Shown one piece after another: positions 35,407 to 44,600 of a DNA stretch of 64,000 bases (position 1 is its first letter; each line of letters starts with the position of its first letter). Location of the stretch: positions 1 to 64,000 of the forward strand of contig NZ_CAMLDD010000021.1 of assembly GCF_946478785.1 (NCBI RefSeq), given 5' to 3'. The notes beneath the pieces are model-generated. The model was not told the DNA's origin. It ran no database searches and saw only the letters and a program-made list of their open reading frames with translations. The position numbers and the translations under genes were made by a program. This DNA comes from an uncultured Flavobacterium sp. Lineage in GTDB: Bacteria; Bacteroidota; Bacteroidia; Flavobacteriales; Flavobacteriaceae.

Positions 35407-36801
35407 TTACTTTGAACTTAAAATTAAAACCCAGTCGTTTCCGTCTTCTTTTTTGCCGGAAGGCTGGAATTCTTTAGTCCCTTTATTATCAAAAATTCCA
35501 ATCTTTGTTTTTTCACCATTTCTTGGGTTGTACCAGCTTGCGGTTACTTTGTCTCCTGAAATTTTGCCCATATTTACGGTAATTTTTCTTCCGGTATACG
35601 TGTAAATCAAAGCATAATCATTTCCTCTTGTTGCCACCTGATAATCGTATTTTTTGCCTTGATTGGCTACTAAGGACTGATCCGGAACTCTTTCTAAATA
35701 CGGAAATTCCAACATCAGACTTTTAATATGTACCATTTGTCCGGCTCCGGGTGCATTGATGGCGTCACTCCATAATTCTTTGTTTCCGTATGCCGGATTG
35801 TCGGCTTTTCTGAACATTTGCATTACGGCATTGTGTCCGTAAGTGTAACCTGCTCCGCCTGCAAAAACCGACCAATATCCGTAGCGTCTTACATCGCTGG
35901 CTGTCCATTTTGGCTGTAAGGTATCGTGCAGACCGTGTGGAATTCCTTCGTATGATGGTTCTCCGTCCAAAGTTGGTTTAGTTGGTTTTAAATCCCAGTC
36001 TCTATGAACAAATTTGTAATTATCTTCTTTGAAATTCGTTTTTATCGAATCCTGATCGTATCTTCTGTGACCGGACTGGAACATATTGAAATCCAGCCAG
36101 CTTGCGTTATGATAATTCTCTGAAGAATCGGTTCTCCCGAAAGGGTGAAATGTCACTAATTGATCAGGGTTACTGGTTTTTAATATACTTCCGAGTGCGT
36201 TCCAGATGTCCTGAAATTTATCTCCGTAAGTATCGCCACCGTTCAGCCAGATTATATTGGTTCTGTTTTCATATCGGTTGGCTAAAAATTTTGCATATTT
36301 TTCAACATCAGCTTTCGTTACTTTACTTTTAGCACTACTAATATTAGTTCCCCAAACCGGAACCATTGCAAGGTAGATTCCGTTTTTTTGAGCCACATCA
36401 AGAGTGTAATCTACGTGGTCCCAGTAATCGTATTCGGGAGCATCCTTTGGATCGTTGCCCGGTGAAGTAATTTGCTGGGACAGATTATCATTCATTAATG
36501 CCTGATCACCATACGCATTTACAGCATTCACATTATGCAAAACCATTACCTGAACAACATTGAATCCTTTTGCTTTTCGATCTTCCAAATATTTAACAAC
36601 ACCTTCTCTGTCCAGTTTACCAAATGTCAGCCAGCCTGTATCGCCTAACCAGAAAAATGGTTTCCCGTCTTCGGTAACAAAATAATGCTGGTTTGGGGAG
36701 ACTTTAAGTTTTGGTAAGTTTTTGGATTGTGAAAATCCGCTTTGTGCTATCAACATAAAGGGTATACAGAGGGCGTATAAATATTTAATTTTCGGATTCA
36801 T
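35407..36801 (-). CDS. GH140-like (DUF4038) apiosidase-type glycosidase
   Basis: A 464-residue secreted TIM-barrel protein (signal to GFSQ) with a C-terminal DUF5060/collagen-binding-like sandwich from about 375. The opening FFWLGDTGWLTFGKL and the catalytic pair D190 (WLNGGD) and E281 (LDGEPSYE) fit GH140, whose founding member is an RG-II apiosidase. The two acids are placed by motif, not by structure. DUF4038 proteins also occur outside RG-II loci, so apiose specificity is likely but not proven. It stands between the beta-helix fusion and GH28, which suits stepwise cutting of the RG-II backbone attachment. Confidence 0.87.
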   Translation of the reverse strand: MNPKIKYLYALCIPFMLIAQSGFSQSKNLPKLKVSPNQHYFVTEDGKPFFWLGDTGWLTFGKLDREGVVKYLEDRKAKGFNVVQVMVLHNVNAVNAYGDQALMNDNLSQQITSPGNDPKDAPEYDYWDHVDYTLDVAQKNGIYLAMVPVWGTNISSAKSKVTKADVEKYAKFLANRYENRTNIIWLNGGDTYGDKFQDIWNALGSILKTSNPDQLVTFHPFGRTDSSENYHNASWLDFNMFQSGHRRYDQDSIKTNFKEDNYKFVHRDWDLKPTKPTLDGEPSYEGIPHGLHDTLQPKWTASDVRRYGYWSVFAGGAGYTYGHNAVMQMFRKADNPAYGNKELWSDAINAPGAGQMVHIKSLMLEFPYLERVPDQSLVANQGKKYDYQVATRGNDYALIYTYTGRKITVNMGKISGDKVTASWYNPRNGEKTKIGIFDNKGTKEFQPSGKKEDGNDWVLILSSK

Positions 36802-36833
36802 TTTAATTTTATTTTGAATTTATGATTTTATTA

Positions 36834-36903
36834 GTCATTGCGAGGAACGAAGCAATCTCATTAGTTGCTCTCGTTATGTGATTGCTTCGTTCCTCGCAAT
36901 GAC
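36834..36903. repeat. Palindromic repeat, family A
   Basis: 27-bp arms (36834-36860 and 36877-36903) with one mismatch and a 16-nt loop ttagttgctctcgtta. The loop is the reverse complement in type of the loop at 9160-9175, so this copy is inverted relative to that one. Confidence 0.85.
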
Positions 36904-36912
36904 AAACCTTGA

Positions 36913-39900
36913 TTAATTTTTCTTCACTACAAAAAGTACTTTTTCTTTTATTTCAGCTTGTGGAATTACGACTTGTTTTCCTCCGCTGATATTTGATTTT
37001 TTCGTAAAACTTCCATTTGAAGCATTAATTGCGTATACTTCGAAAGTTCCTTTGTGATTTGATAAATCGATTGAAACGTCCTGCTCGTTTTTCAGATAAA
37101 AAAGATAAGAATTGCCTTTATTTTCAAGCTTCCAGAGCTTGTCTGAAAAAGTAGTTCCTTCTGCAAACTTCATACCAGTTAAGGCAGAATGAAACGCAGA
37201 AAGTTCAATTTTTGGAACATTTGCCAAAGAAGCCCCTCCCATTAATGCTGGCCATCCAAATCGAGGTGCTCCCATTGTGGAATATAATACTGCTTTTTCC
37301 GGATATTTTTCACGGTATTCGCGAACAGCTCTATAAACCTGATCATCGGTTTCTTTTCCGGTTTTGATTTTACGAGCGTGCTGGCGTGGTGATAAGTTTT
37401 TTCCGCCTTCCGGGGCATACAATGTTCCGTCTTCTTTGTAATACCAATATCTGATGTCAATTACATCCACTGTTTTGGCTCTTGCTTCATCATTTAAAAT
37501 AGCATCCTGAACATCTTTTGTCGCACTTAAAGCAATTTTGGATTGGTTTTGGTGTGACTTCTCGTAGTTAGCTATCACGTCAATCCAAAATTGCATAAAG
37601 CTCAACGGGCCTGTATATTCGGCACTTGTGAGTTGCAGAACGTTAGCATTATCTTTGAAATTTTCCAGATTTTTTTCGATGAAGGCTACGTGTAACTTTC
37701 TTATATCTGCATTTTTTACATCATAAAACTGTTCGGCAAGGAAAATCCTTTTGTCGCCTGCATATGGCGGAGGTTCTGGCAATCCTGTTGTATTGATATT
37801 ATTTGCCGGACGCCATGGTGAACTTGACCAATGTGCGCCTGCTTCTAAAATATTATGTTGGAAATACGCTTCGTTTAATAAAATTTTATTTTTTTGACCG
37901 GCTAATTCTGCAAAGGTTTTCAATCGGTTCCAGTACCAGGCATTGTATCGGGTCAAATCGTATTTGCTCAGATGATCCCAGGCGATTCCCTGACCGCTTC
38001 TGTCGAAAGGCTGTTCGTAAAAAGGTGCCCAAACATCGGCATCCATTCTTCTGATGCGTTCGTGATCGGCCATTCTTTGTTCGTACCACAATCCGTAATT
38101 ATGATCGATTGCCGATTTATTGTTTTCGACCAAATAGTTGACGGTTTCTTCCAGATTATCAGTGTAACCCATTCCATAATGTCCGGGAACAAATCGGGTG
38201 ATATGTGGTCTTGATTTTGCGATTTCAGATTCGCGCAGACTGCCTCTCCACCAGGGAACATCAATAATTTCTCCGGTAATTACTCCTTTTAAAGATGTTA
38301 ATAATCCGTTGGTTATGGTGATTTTATCAGTATTCGAATTCGCAACTATATCTGATTTTACTTCATCAATTCGTTTTGCTTTTGCATAAGCAATTGCAAT
38401 AGGATTTCTAGTTGATGCTTTACTAATAAACTGTTTTAAAGTTTCGTTTAATTTATAAGCTTCGGCTGTTAAAGCTGTCGCTTGTTCTATCGTTGGGCTT
38501 GAAGAAGGTTCTGAACCTAAATCCATAATTTGAGCATCCATCGGTAATTTCCCCAGACGCTGTTCCAGCAAAGCATAAAATAAACTTCTTGGGCTGATGT
38601 GATTGTTCACGTCTTTCCAATGTCCGTTTCCTGCCCATTGCGCCCAAACTCCAAATGCCCAGTTGTTGGCAGTTGGCGGATTATAATTTTCTATTTTGGA
38701 CGCCGAAGTTTCCCAGATAACGCTATTGGCAACATTCCATCCTAATCCTCTTGCGTCTTGTTCTTTATTTTTGAAACTGATGGCATTTCCATCAATTAAG
38801 GAAACATCAAAAAGGATTCCGGTTGCCCAGCTTCCTACAGAACCGCTGAAACTATAGGACTGATGTGATTCACATTGCAAAAAGACATTCGGTCCAGCCG
38901 TAGCGTAACCTCCAACTACAAAATCATTATATCCGAATTCCGAATAACATCTTTGAAATAAAGTCTGTTGGCCTTCAGTATAAAAAGTATTTCTTCTATG
39001 TGCTGCGATTTCCGAAATCGGATTTAAAGCCAGACAATCTTCGACAGTGATTCTTTTGGCCGTTTTTAAAATAGAAACCGCGCCGCCTGCAAACTGTTCA
39101 AAATTGACTTGTCGTACCCAGATATCTTCCGCATTTTCGATAGAAATTCCGTACCATCTGTGCTGTTCGTCTTTTGGATTTATGCTATCATAATCTGATT
39201 TCAAAGTAAGATTTTCAACACCCGAATTATTAATTCGCCCTGACCAAGTATAATTTACTACAGTTGATTTTGATAATTCTTCATCCAATTCATTGGTTAA
39301 AGGTGCATCAATAGTAATTTTATTTCCCTGAACGTTTGTAATTTCCCTGTCTGCTCGAATAACAAAATCATCGGCTTTCCAGCCAATCCAACCGCTTTCT
39401 CCACCAAAATCATTCATTGACAAAAGATCAATCCATTTTTTAGTAATAGGAGTATTGATGACAATATGATCTCCTTTTTTGAGATTAGTGACATTTTTTA
39501 CAACTAAAACAGTCGCTCCTAATCCTGTATAATTAGTCGCAATTTCTGTTGTTTCCTTAAGAATACGATTATTGATTCCGCTGATATTGACAATGGCTTT
39601 TCTGTTGGTTGTGGTTCCTAAAAGTGTCGTTCCGTTAATTCCTGAACCGCTTCCTCTTAGTACAACTCCGCTTTCCTTAATATTGATTTCTCCTGAAACT
39701 TTGAAGATTCCTTTGTCTAAAAGTACAGTTCCTTTAAACCCGTTTTTATCGGCTTTCAATTTGGCAACATAATCTACAGCTGCCTGAATTGTTTTTGTTG
39801 CATCTACTTCAATATGTGGTACAAAAGCTTTGATAGCTACATCCGGAATGGCAACCGAAGAAGCTTTATAACCGGCAAAAGAAAAATCCGGGATCTGGTT

Positions 39901-40083
39901 TCCTTTTGTATCGGCTGTCCGCTCCAATTTTCCTTCTTTGGTTTTTGTAATATCGGGAAAACTATTCTGAGCAGTTCCTATTTGGATACTTAAAAGCACC
40001 GAGAAAACCGACAAAACTATTTTATCTTTTTGTAGAGAAATTGTATTTTTTAACTGGATAAAATTCACTTTAAATTTTTTCAC
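36913..40083 (-). CDS. Beta-helix (pectate-lyase-like) fused to DUF6298 catalytic-like region
   Basis: A 1056-residue exported protein. Residues about 90-560 form a right-handed parallel beta-helix of the pectate_lyase_3 type (IKESGVVLRGSG, GGAVSILKTAKRITVEDC). From about 600 to 940 the sequence matches my memory of DUF6298: ADVWAPFYEQPFDRSGQG, NAWYWNRLKTFAEL, AEQFYDV and LTSAEYTGPL, which read like a TIM barrel with possible acids in NEAYFQHN and AEYTGP. The last 100 residues are beta-rich. The signal region is preceded by about 20 extra residues, so an internal start near residue 20 is possible. Function is unknown; it may pair a glycan-binding or lyase helix with a hydrolase. Confidence 0.82.
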   Translation of the reverse strand: MKKFKVNFIQLKNTISLQKDKIVLSVFSVLLSIQIGTAQNSFPDITKTKEGKLERTADTKGNQIPDFSFAGYKASSVAIPDVAIKAFVPHIEVDATKTIQAAVDYVAKLKADKNGFKGTVLLDKGIFKVSGEINIKESGVVLRGSGSGINGTTLLGTTTNRKAIVNISGINNRILKETTEIATNYTGLGATVLVVKNVTNLKKGDHIVINTPITKKWIDLLSMNDFGGESGWIGWKADDFVIRADREITNVQGNKITIDAPLTNELDEELSKSTVVNYTWSGRINNSGVENLTLKSDYDSINPKDEQHRWYGISIENAEDIWVRQVNFEQFAGGAVSILKTAKRITVEDCLALNPISEIAAHRRNTFYTEGQQTLFQRCYSEFGYNDFVVGGYATAGPNVFLQCESHQSYSFSGSVGSWATGILFDVSLIDGNAISFKNKEQDARGLGWNVANSVIWETSASKIENYNPPTANNWAFGVWAQWAGNGHWKDVNNHISPRSLFYALLEQRLGKLPMDAQIMDLGSEPSSSPTIEQATALTAEAYKLNETLKQFISKASTRNPIAIAYAKAKRIDEVKSDIVANSNTDKITITNGLLTSLKGVITGEIIDVPWWRGSLRESEIAKSRPHITRFVPGHYGMGYTDNLEETVNYLVENNKSAIDHNYGLWYEQRMADHERIRRMDADVWAPFYEQPFDRSGQGIAWDHLSKYDLTRYNAWYWNRLKTFAELAGQKNKILLNEAYFQHNILEAGAHWSSSPWRPANNINTTGLPEPPPYAGDKRIFLAEQFYDVKNADIRKLHVAFIEKNLENFKDNANVLQLTSAEYTGPLSFMQFWIDVIANYEKSHQNQSKIALSATKDVQDAILNDEARAKTVDVIDIRYWYYKEDGTLYAPEGGKNLSPRQHARKIKTGKETDDQVYRAVREYREKYPEKAVLYSTMGAPRFGWPALMGGASLANVPKIELSAFHSALTGMKFAEGTTFSDKLWKLENKGNSYLFYLKNEQDVSIDLSNHKGTFEVYAINASNGSFTKKSNISGGKQVVIPQAEIKEKVLFVVKKN

Positions 40084-40166
40084 AAGCTTTATATATTAAC
40101 GTTTTTTGAAAACTATTAATTTAATGCGTTAATTATTTTAAATTGATATTATTAAAAACAAAATGT

Positions 40167-40257
40167 ACCGAGCCTATGGCTCTTATTACTGTTCTGCATT
40201 TTTAAACTGGACTAAAGTCCAGCCCTACAAAATGCTCCGAGCCTATGGCTCTTTTTT
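40167..40257 (-). repeat. Double-hairpin repeats, family G, tandem pair
   Basis: On the minus strand AGAGCCATAGGCTCGG, then CATTTTGTAGG, then CTGGACTTTAGTCCAG, then a second AGAGCCATAGGCTCGG. It occupies most of the 172-bp gap between the second PL1 of the pair and the DUF6298 gene. Confidence 0.65.
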
Positions 40258-41962
40258 ACTGTAATAATCCTTTGGAATTTGCCAAAGTATCGTTATTATT
40301 TACTGTTTTTGTCCAATCTGTTTTGCTTTTTGGATCTATTCCGTTAAAATACTTTTCGATATTAGTGTAGCCATCACCATTTAAATCCTTGTTTGCATCT
40401 GAAGCATCCTTTGGATTTAAGCCATATTTCTTTTCCCAGACATCCGGAATTCCGTCATTATCAGAATCTTTATAGGCTTTTCCTTTGTATTCCGGATAAC
40501 CGCCTACCTGATCGGGATGTGTTATAATACCTTTTTTATAAGAGTCGGCAGGTAATCTTCTTTTGATATATTCTTTTCCGATTGTATTTTCCAGGCCGTC
40601 TTTTACCTCAATTTTACCAGTACGAACCTGTTTTATGATTCTCTCATCAACAGCATCCCTTTTGGGCAAAGTTGCTCCCACATTATTCAAAACGAATTCG
40701 TAGGCTTCTTCTGCTTTCATAATGGTGATATGAGGCATTGAAAAAGGTTTTGGCTGTTTAATACTTTCTAAATATCCTTTCGTTTCTTCTGCCGATTGGT
40801 CTTCTAATTGTACACCGCCATTCCAGTTATCTGCTGTAACCTCGGGAGAACCCATTATAAAATTTCCCGAAACATAAGCTCTGCCATACGTTTTTGGTTT
40901 CATGTAACCCGATTCTGGTTTCAAAATTCTGTAACGAATTGGCTGATCTGTTGGTGTGATTGGTCCCGGCTTGAAATAATTATTGATGATATTGAACATC
41001 GAACGATAATCACCTCCATCCAAAGAACGGTTCCACCAGTTGAAAATCACATTATTTACAAAATTAAAATCCCCGTACATTCCGACAGAAGCATTTCGGG
41101 AAATATTATCGGCCCATAAGTTACGCATAAATGTGCTGTTTAATCCGCCAATCGTACTTCCGAAAGCATGATTATAAGTATCTAAACCTTCGGACGAAAT
41201 AGTATTTTGAATGGTAATATTACAAGCAGGCAATTTTTCCAGTTTTGATTTCTCATTGGCCTGAAATTGATGTCTGTATAAAGATATATTTTCATCAAGC
41301 CCCCAGCTTACAGAGCAGTGATCAATGATTATATTGCCCATTGGATTACCACCAAGGGCATCGTCTCTTCGGGTAACATCGGTTGCTCCCCTGCGGAAAC
41401 GGACATGTCTGATGATGACATCATGCGTATCAATCACCAAACTTTCTCCTGCAATACAAATTCCGTCGCCAGGAGCCGTTTGTCCGGCAATTGTTACGTA
41501 AGGTGCACGCATGCTGATTCTCTTCTTTAACTGTATAATTCCGGAAACGTTGAACACGATAGTTCGCGCTCCAACTGCTTCACAAGCTTCTCTGAAAGTT
41601 CCTTTTCCGCTGTCTTCCAAACTCGTTACAACGAATATTTTACCGCCTCTTCCTCCCGGTGTAAATGCCCCGCCACCTTCAGCTCCCGGAAAAGCAGGAA
41701 TATCAGCATGAACAAAATCTTTAGGATAAGAAGCCCAAGGCAAATACGGACGGCCTAATTTTGCTTCAGCCTGAATGGTGCTATAATTGGCATTCCAGAT
41801 TTCGGCCAGTCTTTTTTCTTCATCTGCTAAAATCGCATCAGCTTTGTCCTGAAGTGGCTTTGGAATTTCGGGATATTGTGCATACGCAGCCGAAAAGAAA
41901 GAACAAAATGCAATGATTATTATTGTTCGCTTAATGGTGGTATTTGGAAAAATATTTTGCAT
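40256..41962 (-). CDS. PL1 pectate lyase with TSP3-like C-terminus (downstream paralogue)
   Basis: A 568-residue secreted protein. The beta-helix core begins at FPGAEGGGAFTPGGRGG, the hallmark of the Bacteroidota pectate lyase group, with IIDHCSVSWGLDEN in the calcium/catalytic face. A C-terminal acidic repeat DSDNDGIPDVWE...DLNGDGYTNIEKY is a thrombospondin type 3-like calcium site. It cleaves polygalacturonate by beta-elimination. It is exactly as long as the other PL1 beyond DUF3826 (568 residues) and very similar, so the two are paralogues flanking DUF3826. The C-terminal motif may also anchor or stabilise the enzyme on the cell surface. Confidence 0.92.
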   Translation of the reverse strand: MQNIFPNTTIKRTIIIIAFCSFFSAAYAQYPEIPKPLQDKADAILADEEKRLAEIWNANYSTIQAEAKLGRPYLPWASYPKDFVHADIPAFPGAEGGGAFTPGGRGGKIFVVTSLEDSGKGTFREACEAVGARTIVFNVSGIIQLKKRISMRAPYVTIAGQTAPGDGICIAGESLVIDTHDVIIRHVRFRRGATDVTRRDDALGGNPMGNIIIDHCSVSWGLDENISLYRHQFQANEKSKLEKLPACNITIQNTISSEGLDTYNHAFGSTIGGLNSTFMRNLWADNISRNASVGMYGDFNFVNNVIFNWWNRSLDGGDYRSMFNIINNYFKPGPITPTDQPIRYRILKPESGYMKPKTYGRAYVSGNFIMGSPEVTADNWNGGVQLEDQSAEETKGYLESIKQPKPFSMPHITIMKAEEAYEFVLNNVGATLPKRDAVDERIIKQVRTGKIEVKDGLENTIGKEYIKRRLPADSYKKGIITHPDQVGGYPEYKGKAYKDSDNDGIPDVWEKKYGLNPKDASDANKDLNGDGYTNIEKYFNGIDPKSKTDWTKTVNNNDTLANSKGLLQ

Positions 41963-42049
41963 GAGAATCTTTGTTTTAGTTCTTAGTACCTAGTAATTAG
42001 TCCTTAGTCATAGTAAATAGTTTTAAAGCTAATCACTAAGGGCTATAAA

Positions 42050-42724
42050 TTATTTACCTGATTTGGCTTTTTCTCTCTCTTCAACTCGTTTGTGCCAGTC
42101 TTTACTTTCTTTGTTTAAATCATAACCTTGTTTTGATAAATAGTTATTGATTCTTCCTTTGTATTTACCAAACCATCCGTGCTTTTCTTTAGATGAACCG
42201 CCGTCCATAGCGTGTTCTCTTGCTTCAACCAAAGCGTTGTAGATGTATTCTTTTTGTTCTTTGGTTAAATTTGGCAGCATGTCGTTATAACCAGCTACAG
42301 TTATTGGAAGCACTCCGTAGGTCATTCCGTCTTTAACTTCAGTAATGTTAGCATCGTTTAACTGCGTTCCTAATTTTTTCAAATAGGTTTTATGCAATTT
42401 ATCGATTGACTTGTCTGCTTTTGATTTCAGTTTTTCAATAGCAGCATTTTGTTTTTCTTTAGCTAAACTGCTGTCCTCTTTTACCTTTTTGATTGCAGCA
42501 TCTCTTCCGTCATGAATTTTACTCAAATCACGAAATTGCTGCGCAATAATATGGGTTACAGCAGTTTCTTTTTCCTTGTTTCCCAAAGTCAGCTTTTCGA
42601 CAATTTTTGTCGCTCTTTCATTGGTTACTTTTACATATTCCGGATCCAGATGTTGCTGTGCGCTTATTTCGCAAAAAGCAAACACAAGAAACAATAGAGC
42701 AAGACTTATTTTTTTTGATAACAT
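42050..42724 (-). CDS. DUF3826 protein (putative sugar-binding)
   Basis: A 224-residue secreted protein (signal to ISAQ), mostly helical and charged, matching the DUF3826 family that occurs beside pectin lyases in Bacteroidota. Visible features are VKVTNERATKIVEKLTLG and MLPNLTKEQKEYIYNALVEAREHAMDGG. No catalytic motif is recognisable. Sandwiched between two PL1 paralogues, it may be a structural or binding partner of those lyases (inference). Annotated as putative sugar-binding in the family, but evidence is thin. Confidence 0.82.
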   Translation of the reverse strand: MLSKKISLALLFLVFAFCEISAQQHLDPEYVKVTNERATKIVEKLTLGNKEKETAVTHIIAQQFRDLSKIHDGRDAAIKKVKEDSSLAKEKQNAAIEKLKSKADKSIDKLHKTYLKKLGTQLNDANITEVKDGMTYGVLPITVAGYNDMLPNLTKEQKEYIYNALVEAREHAMDGGSSKEKHGWFGKYKGRINNYLSKQGYDLNKESKDWHKRVEEREKAKSGK

Positions 42725-42805
42725 AATAATTGTATTTTATTTTTTAAACACTCTTGCTCCAATAATGAATCATGAAGCAAGAATGTTATAAAATGAGCTC
42801 AATAA

Positions 42806-44512
42806 TTAATTAAGCAGAGATTTTGTTAAAGTTTCACGATTGTTTTTTAAATCTTTCCAATCGGTTTTCTTTTTAGGGTTGGTTCCGTTAATGTATTCTT
42901 CGATGTTGGTATAACCATCATTATCTGAATCAATTGTTGCATCAGAAGCATCATTTGGGTTTAATTTGTTTTTCTTCTCGTAAGCATCAGGAAGTCCGTC
43001 TTTATCAGAATCGATATAAGATGTTCCTTTGTATTCAGGATAACCTCCTACTTGCGAAATATCAGTAATGATTCCAAGCTTGTATGAATCCTTACCTAAA
43101 CGTCTGTGCTCAAACTGATAAAACGAATCCGGATTAAGTCCTTCAATATACTCAGGCTTTCCGGTTTTGACAACACGCACAATTCTGGTATCAACTTTAT
43201 CGCGTAAAGGCAAAGTTGCCCCGGCATTTTCAAGCACATAATCAAATGATTGTTCTGCACTCATCATTTTAGTAAACCAAGGCATTGGCATTGGTTCGTT
43301 TACTCTCATTTTAGGAAAGTAAGTTGAAGCTTCTTCAAAAGACATTGCTTCTCCTTTTTTATTTTCCATTTGTACTCCACCATTCCAGTTGTCTTTAGAA
43401 ACTTTTTCATTTCCTTCTACAAAGTTGCCATTTACATAAGCTCTTCCAAAAACCAAATATGGTAATTTACTGCGTCCTGATTCTGGTTTTAAAATTCGGT
43501 AGCTAATCGGTTCCTCTTTGTTGGTAGCAGGTCCTGGCTTAAAATAATTGTTTATAATGTTGTATTTAGCAGTATAATCTCCCCCATCGATAGAACGATT
43601 TACCCAATTGAAAACAACATTATTCCAGAAATTAAAAATTCCGTTCCAGCCAATAGAAGGGTTTCTCCCTGTATTACTAGACCACAAATTGCGCATAAAA
43701 GAACAATTTTCTCCTCCTAAAGTACTACCAAAAGCATGATTATAAGTATCTAACCCTTCGGCAAATAAACTATTTTGAATAGTTACATTTACAGTAGGTA
43801 ATTTTAGGTCTTTAGAATTTGGTGTACCATCATTGTACATGTGTCTGTAAAAAGACATATTTTCATCTAATCCCCAGGTACCAGAAACGTGATCCATAAT
43901 GATATTCCCTACAGGATTACCGCCGATAGCGTCGTCACGACGTCCTACGAAAGTTTCTCCTCTGCGAAAACGCATGTGACGGATTATCACATCATGAGTA
44001 TCTATCCAAATAGTTTCGCCGGCAACGCAAATCCCGTCACCAGGAGCCGTTTGTCCGGCAATGGTCACATAAGGAGCACGCACAATTAACGGACTATTTA
44101 ATTTAATGATTCCCGCAACATTAAATACAATGATTCTTGCACCACCTGTTTCTAAAGCTTCACGCAAGGTTCCCGGTCCGCGGTCATTAAGACTTGTTAC
44201 AGTAATTACTTTACCGCCACGACCGCCAAAGCTATACATTCCTCCTCCTTCGGCTCCCGGAAAAGCAGGAATGGATGCCTGAGGCAAATCGGTAGGTCTT
44301 GATGCCCATGGAATAAAAGGCTTTCCTTGTGCTGCTTCTTTTTCAACAATAATTTTAGCTTTTTCCCAAGCTTCATTTGAACGCTTTTCAGCATCTGCTT
44401 TAATTGAATCTTCACGTGCTTTTACTTCTGAAGAAATTTTGGGGTACTGCGCAAAACATTTTACGCTTCCAAAAAGCAGGAAAGGCAATAAAAATAATAC
44501 AGAATTTTTCAT
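42806..44512 (-). CDS. PL1 pectate lyase with TSP3-like C-terminus (upstream paralogue)
   Basis: 568 residues from the ATG at 44512, where a Sec signal MKNSVLFLLPFLLFG starts; the ORF to 44617 would overlap SusD and lacks a signal. The core begins at FPGAEGGGMYSFGGRGG with IMDHVSGTWGLDEN where the other paralogue has IIDHCSVSWGLDEN. The C-terminal DSDKDGLPDAYE...DSDNDGYTNIEEY is a TSP3-like calcium motif. First enzyme after susCD, hence probably the highest expressed and surface-located endo-lyase of the operon (inference). Confidence 0.92.
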   Translation of the reverse strand: MKNSVLFLLPFLLFGSVKCFAQYPKISSEVKAREDSIKADAEKRSNEAWEKAKIIVEKEAAQGKPFIPWASRPTDLPQASIPAFPGAEGGGMYSFGGRGGKVITVTSLNDRGPGTLREALETGGARIIVFNVAGIIKLNSPLIVRAPYVTIAGQTAPGDGICVAGETIWIDTHDVIIRHMRFRRGETFVGRRDDAIGGNPVGNIIMDHVSGTWGLDENMSFYRHMYNDGTPNSKDLKLPTVNVTIQNSLFAEGLDTYNHAFGSTLGGENCSFMRNLWSSNTGRNPSIGWNGIFNFWNNVVFNWVNRSIDGGDYTAKYNIINNYFKPGPATNKEEPISYRILKPESGRSKLPYLVFGRAYVNGNFVEGNEKVSKDNWNGGVQMENKKGEAMSFEEASTYFPKMRVNEPMPMPWFTKMMSAEQSFDYVLENAGATLPLRDKVDTRIVRVVKTGKPEYIEGLNPDSFYQFEHRRLGKDSYKLGIITDISQVGGYPEYKGTSYIDSDKDGLPDAYEKKNKLNPNDASDATIDSDNDGYTNIEEYINGTNPKKKTDWKDLKNNRETLTKSLLN

Positions 44513-44546
44513 GTTAATTTTAATTTTGTAATTCGATTTAAACAAA

Positions 44547-44578
44547 TCACCTGTATCTTTTTTAGGGAATACAGGTGA
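44547..44578 (-). promoter_or_regulatory. Intra-operon hairpin between susD and the first lyase
   Basis: Perfect 10-bp arms tcacctgtat (44547-44556) and atacaggtga (44569-44578) with a 12-nt loop. No U-run follows on the minus strand, so it is not an ordinary terminator. It may set the expression ratio or protect the 3' end of the susCD message. Confidence 0.55.
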
Positions 44579-44600
44579 GAAGTTGTTGTTGTTTTTATAA

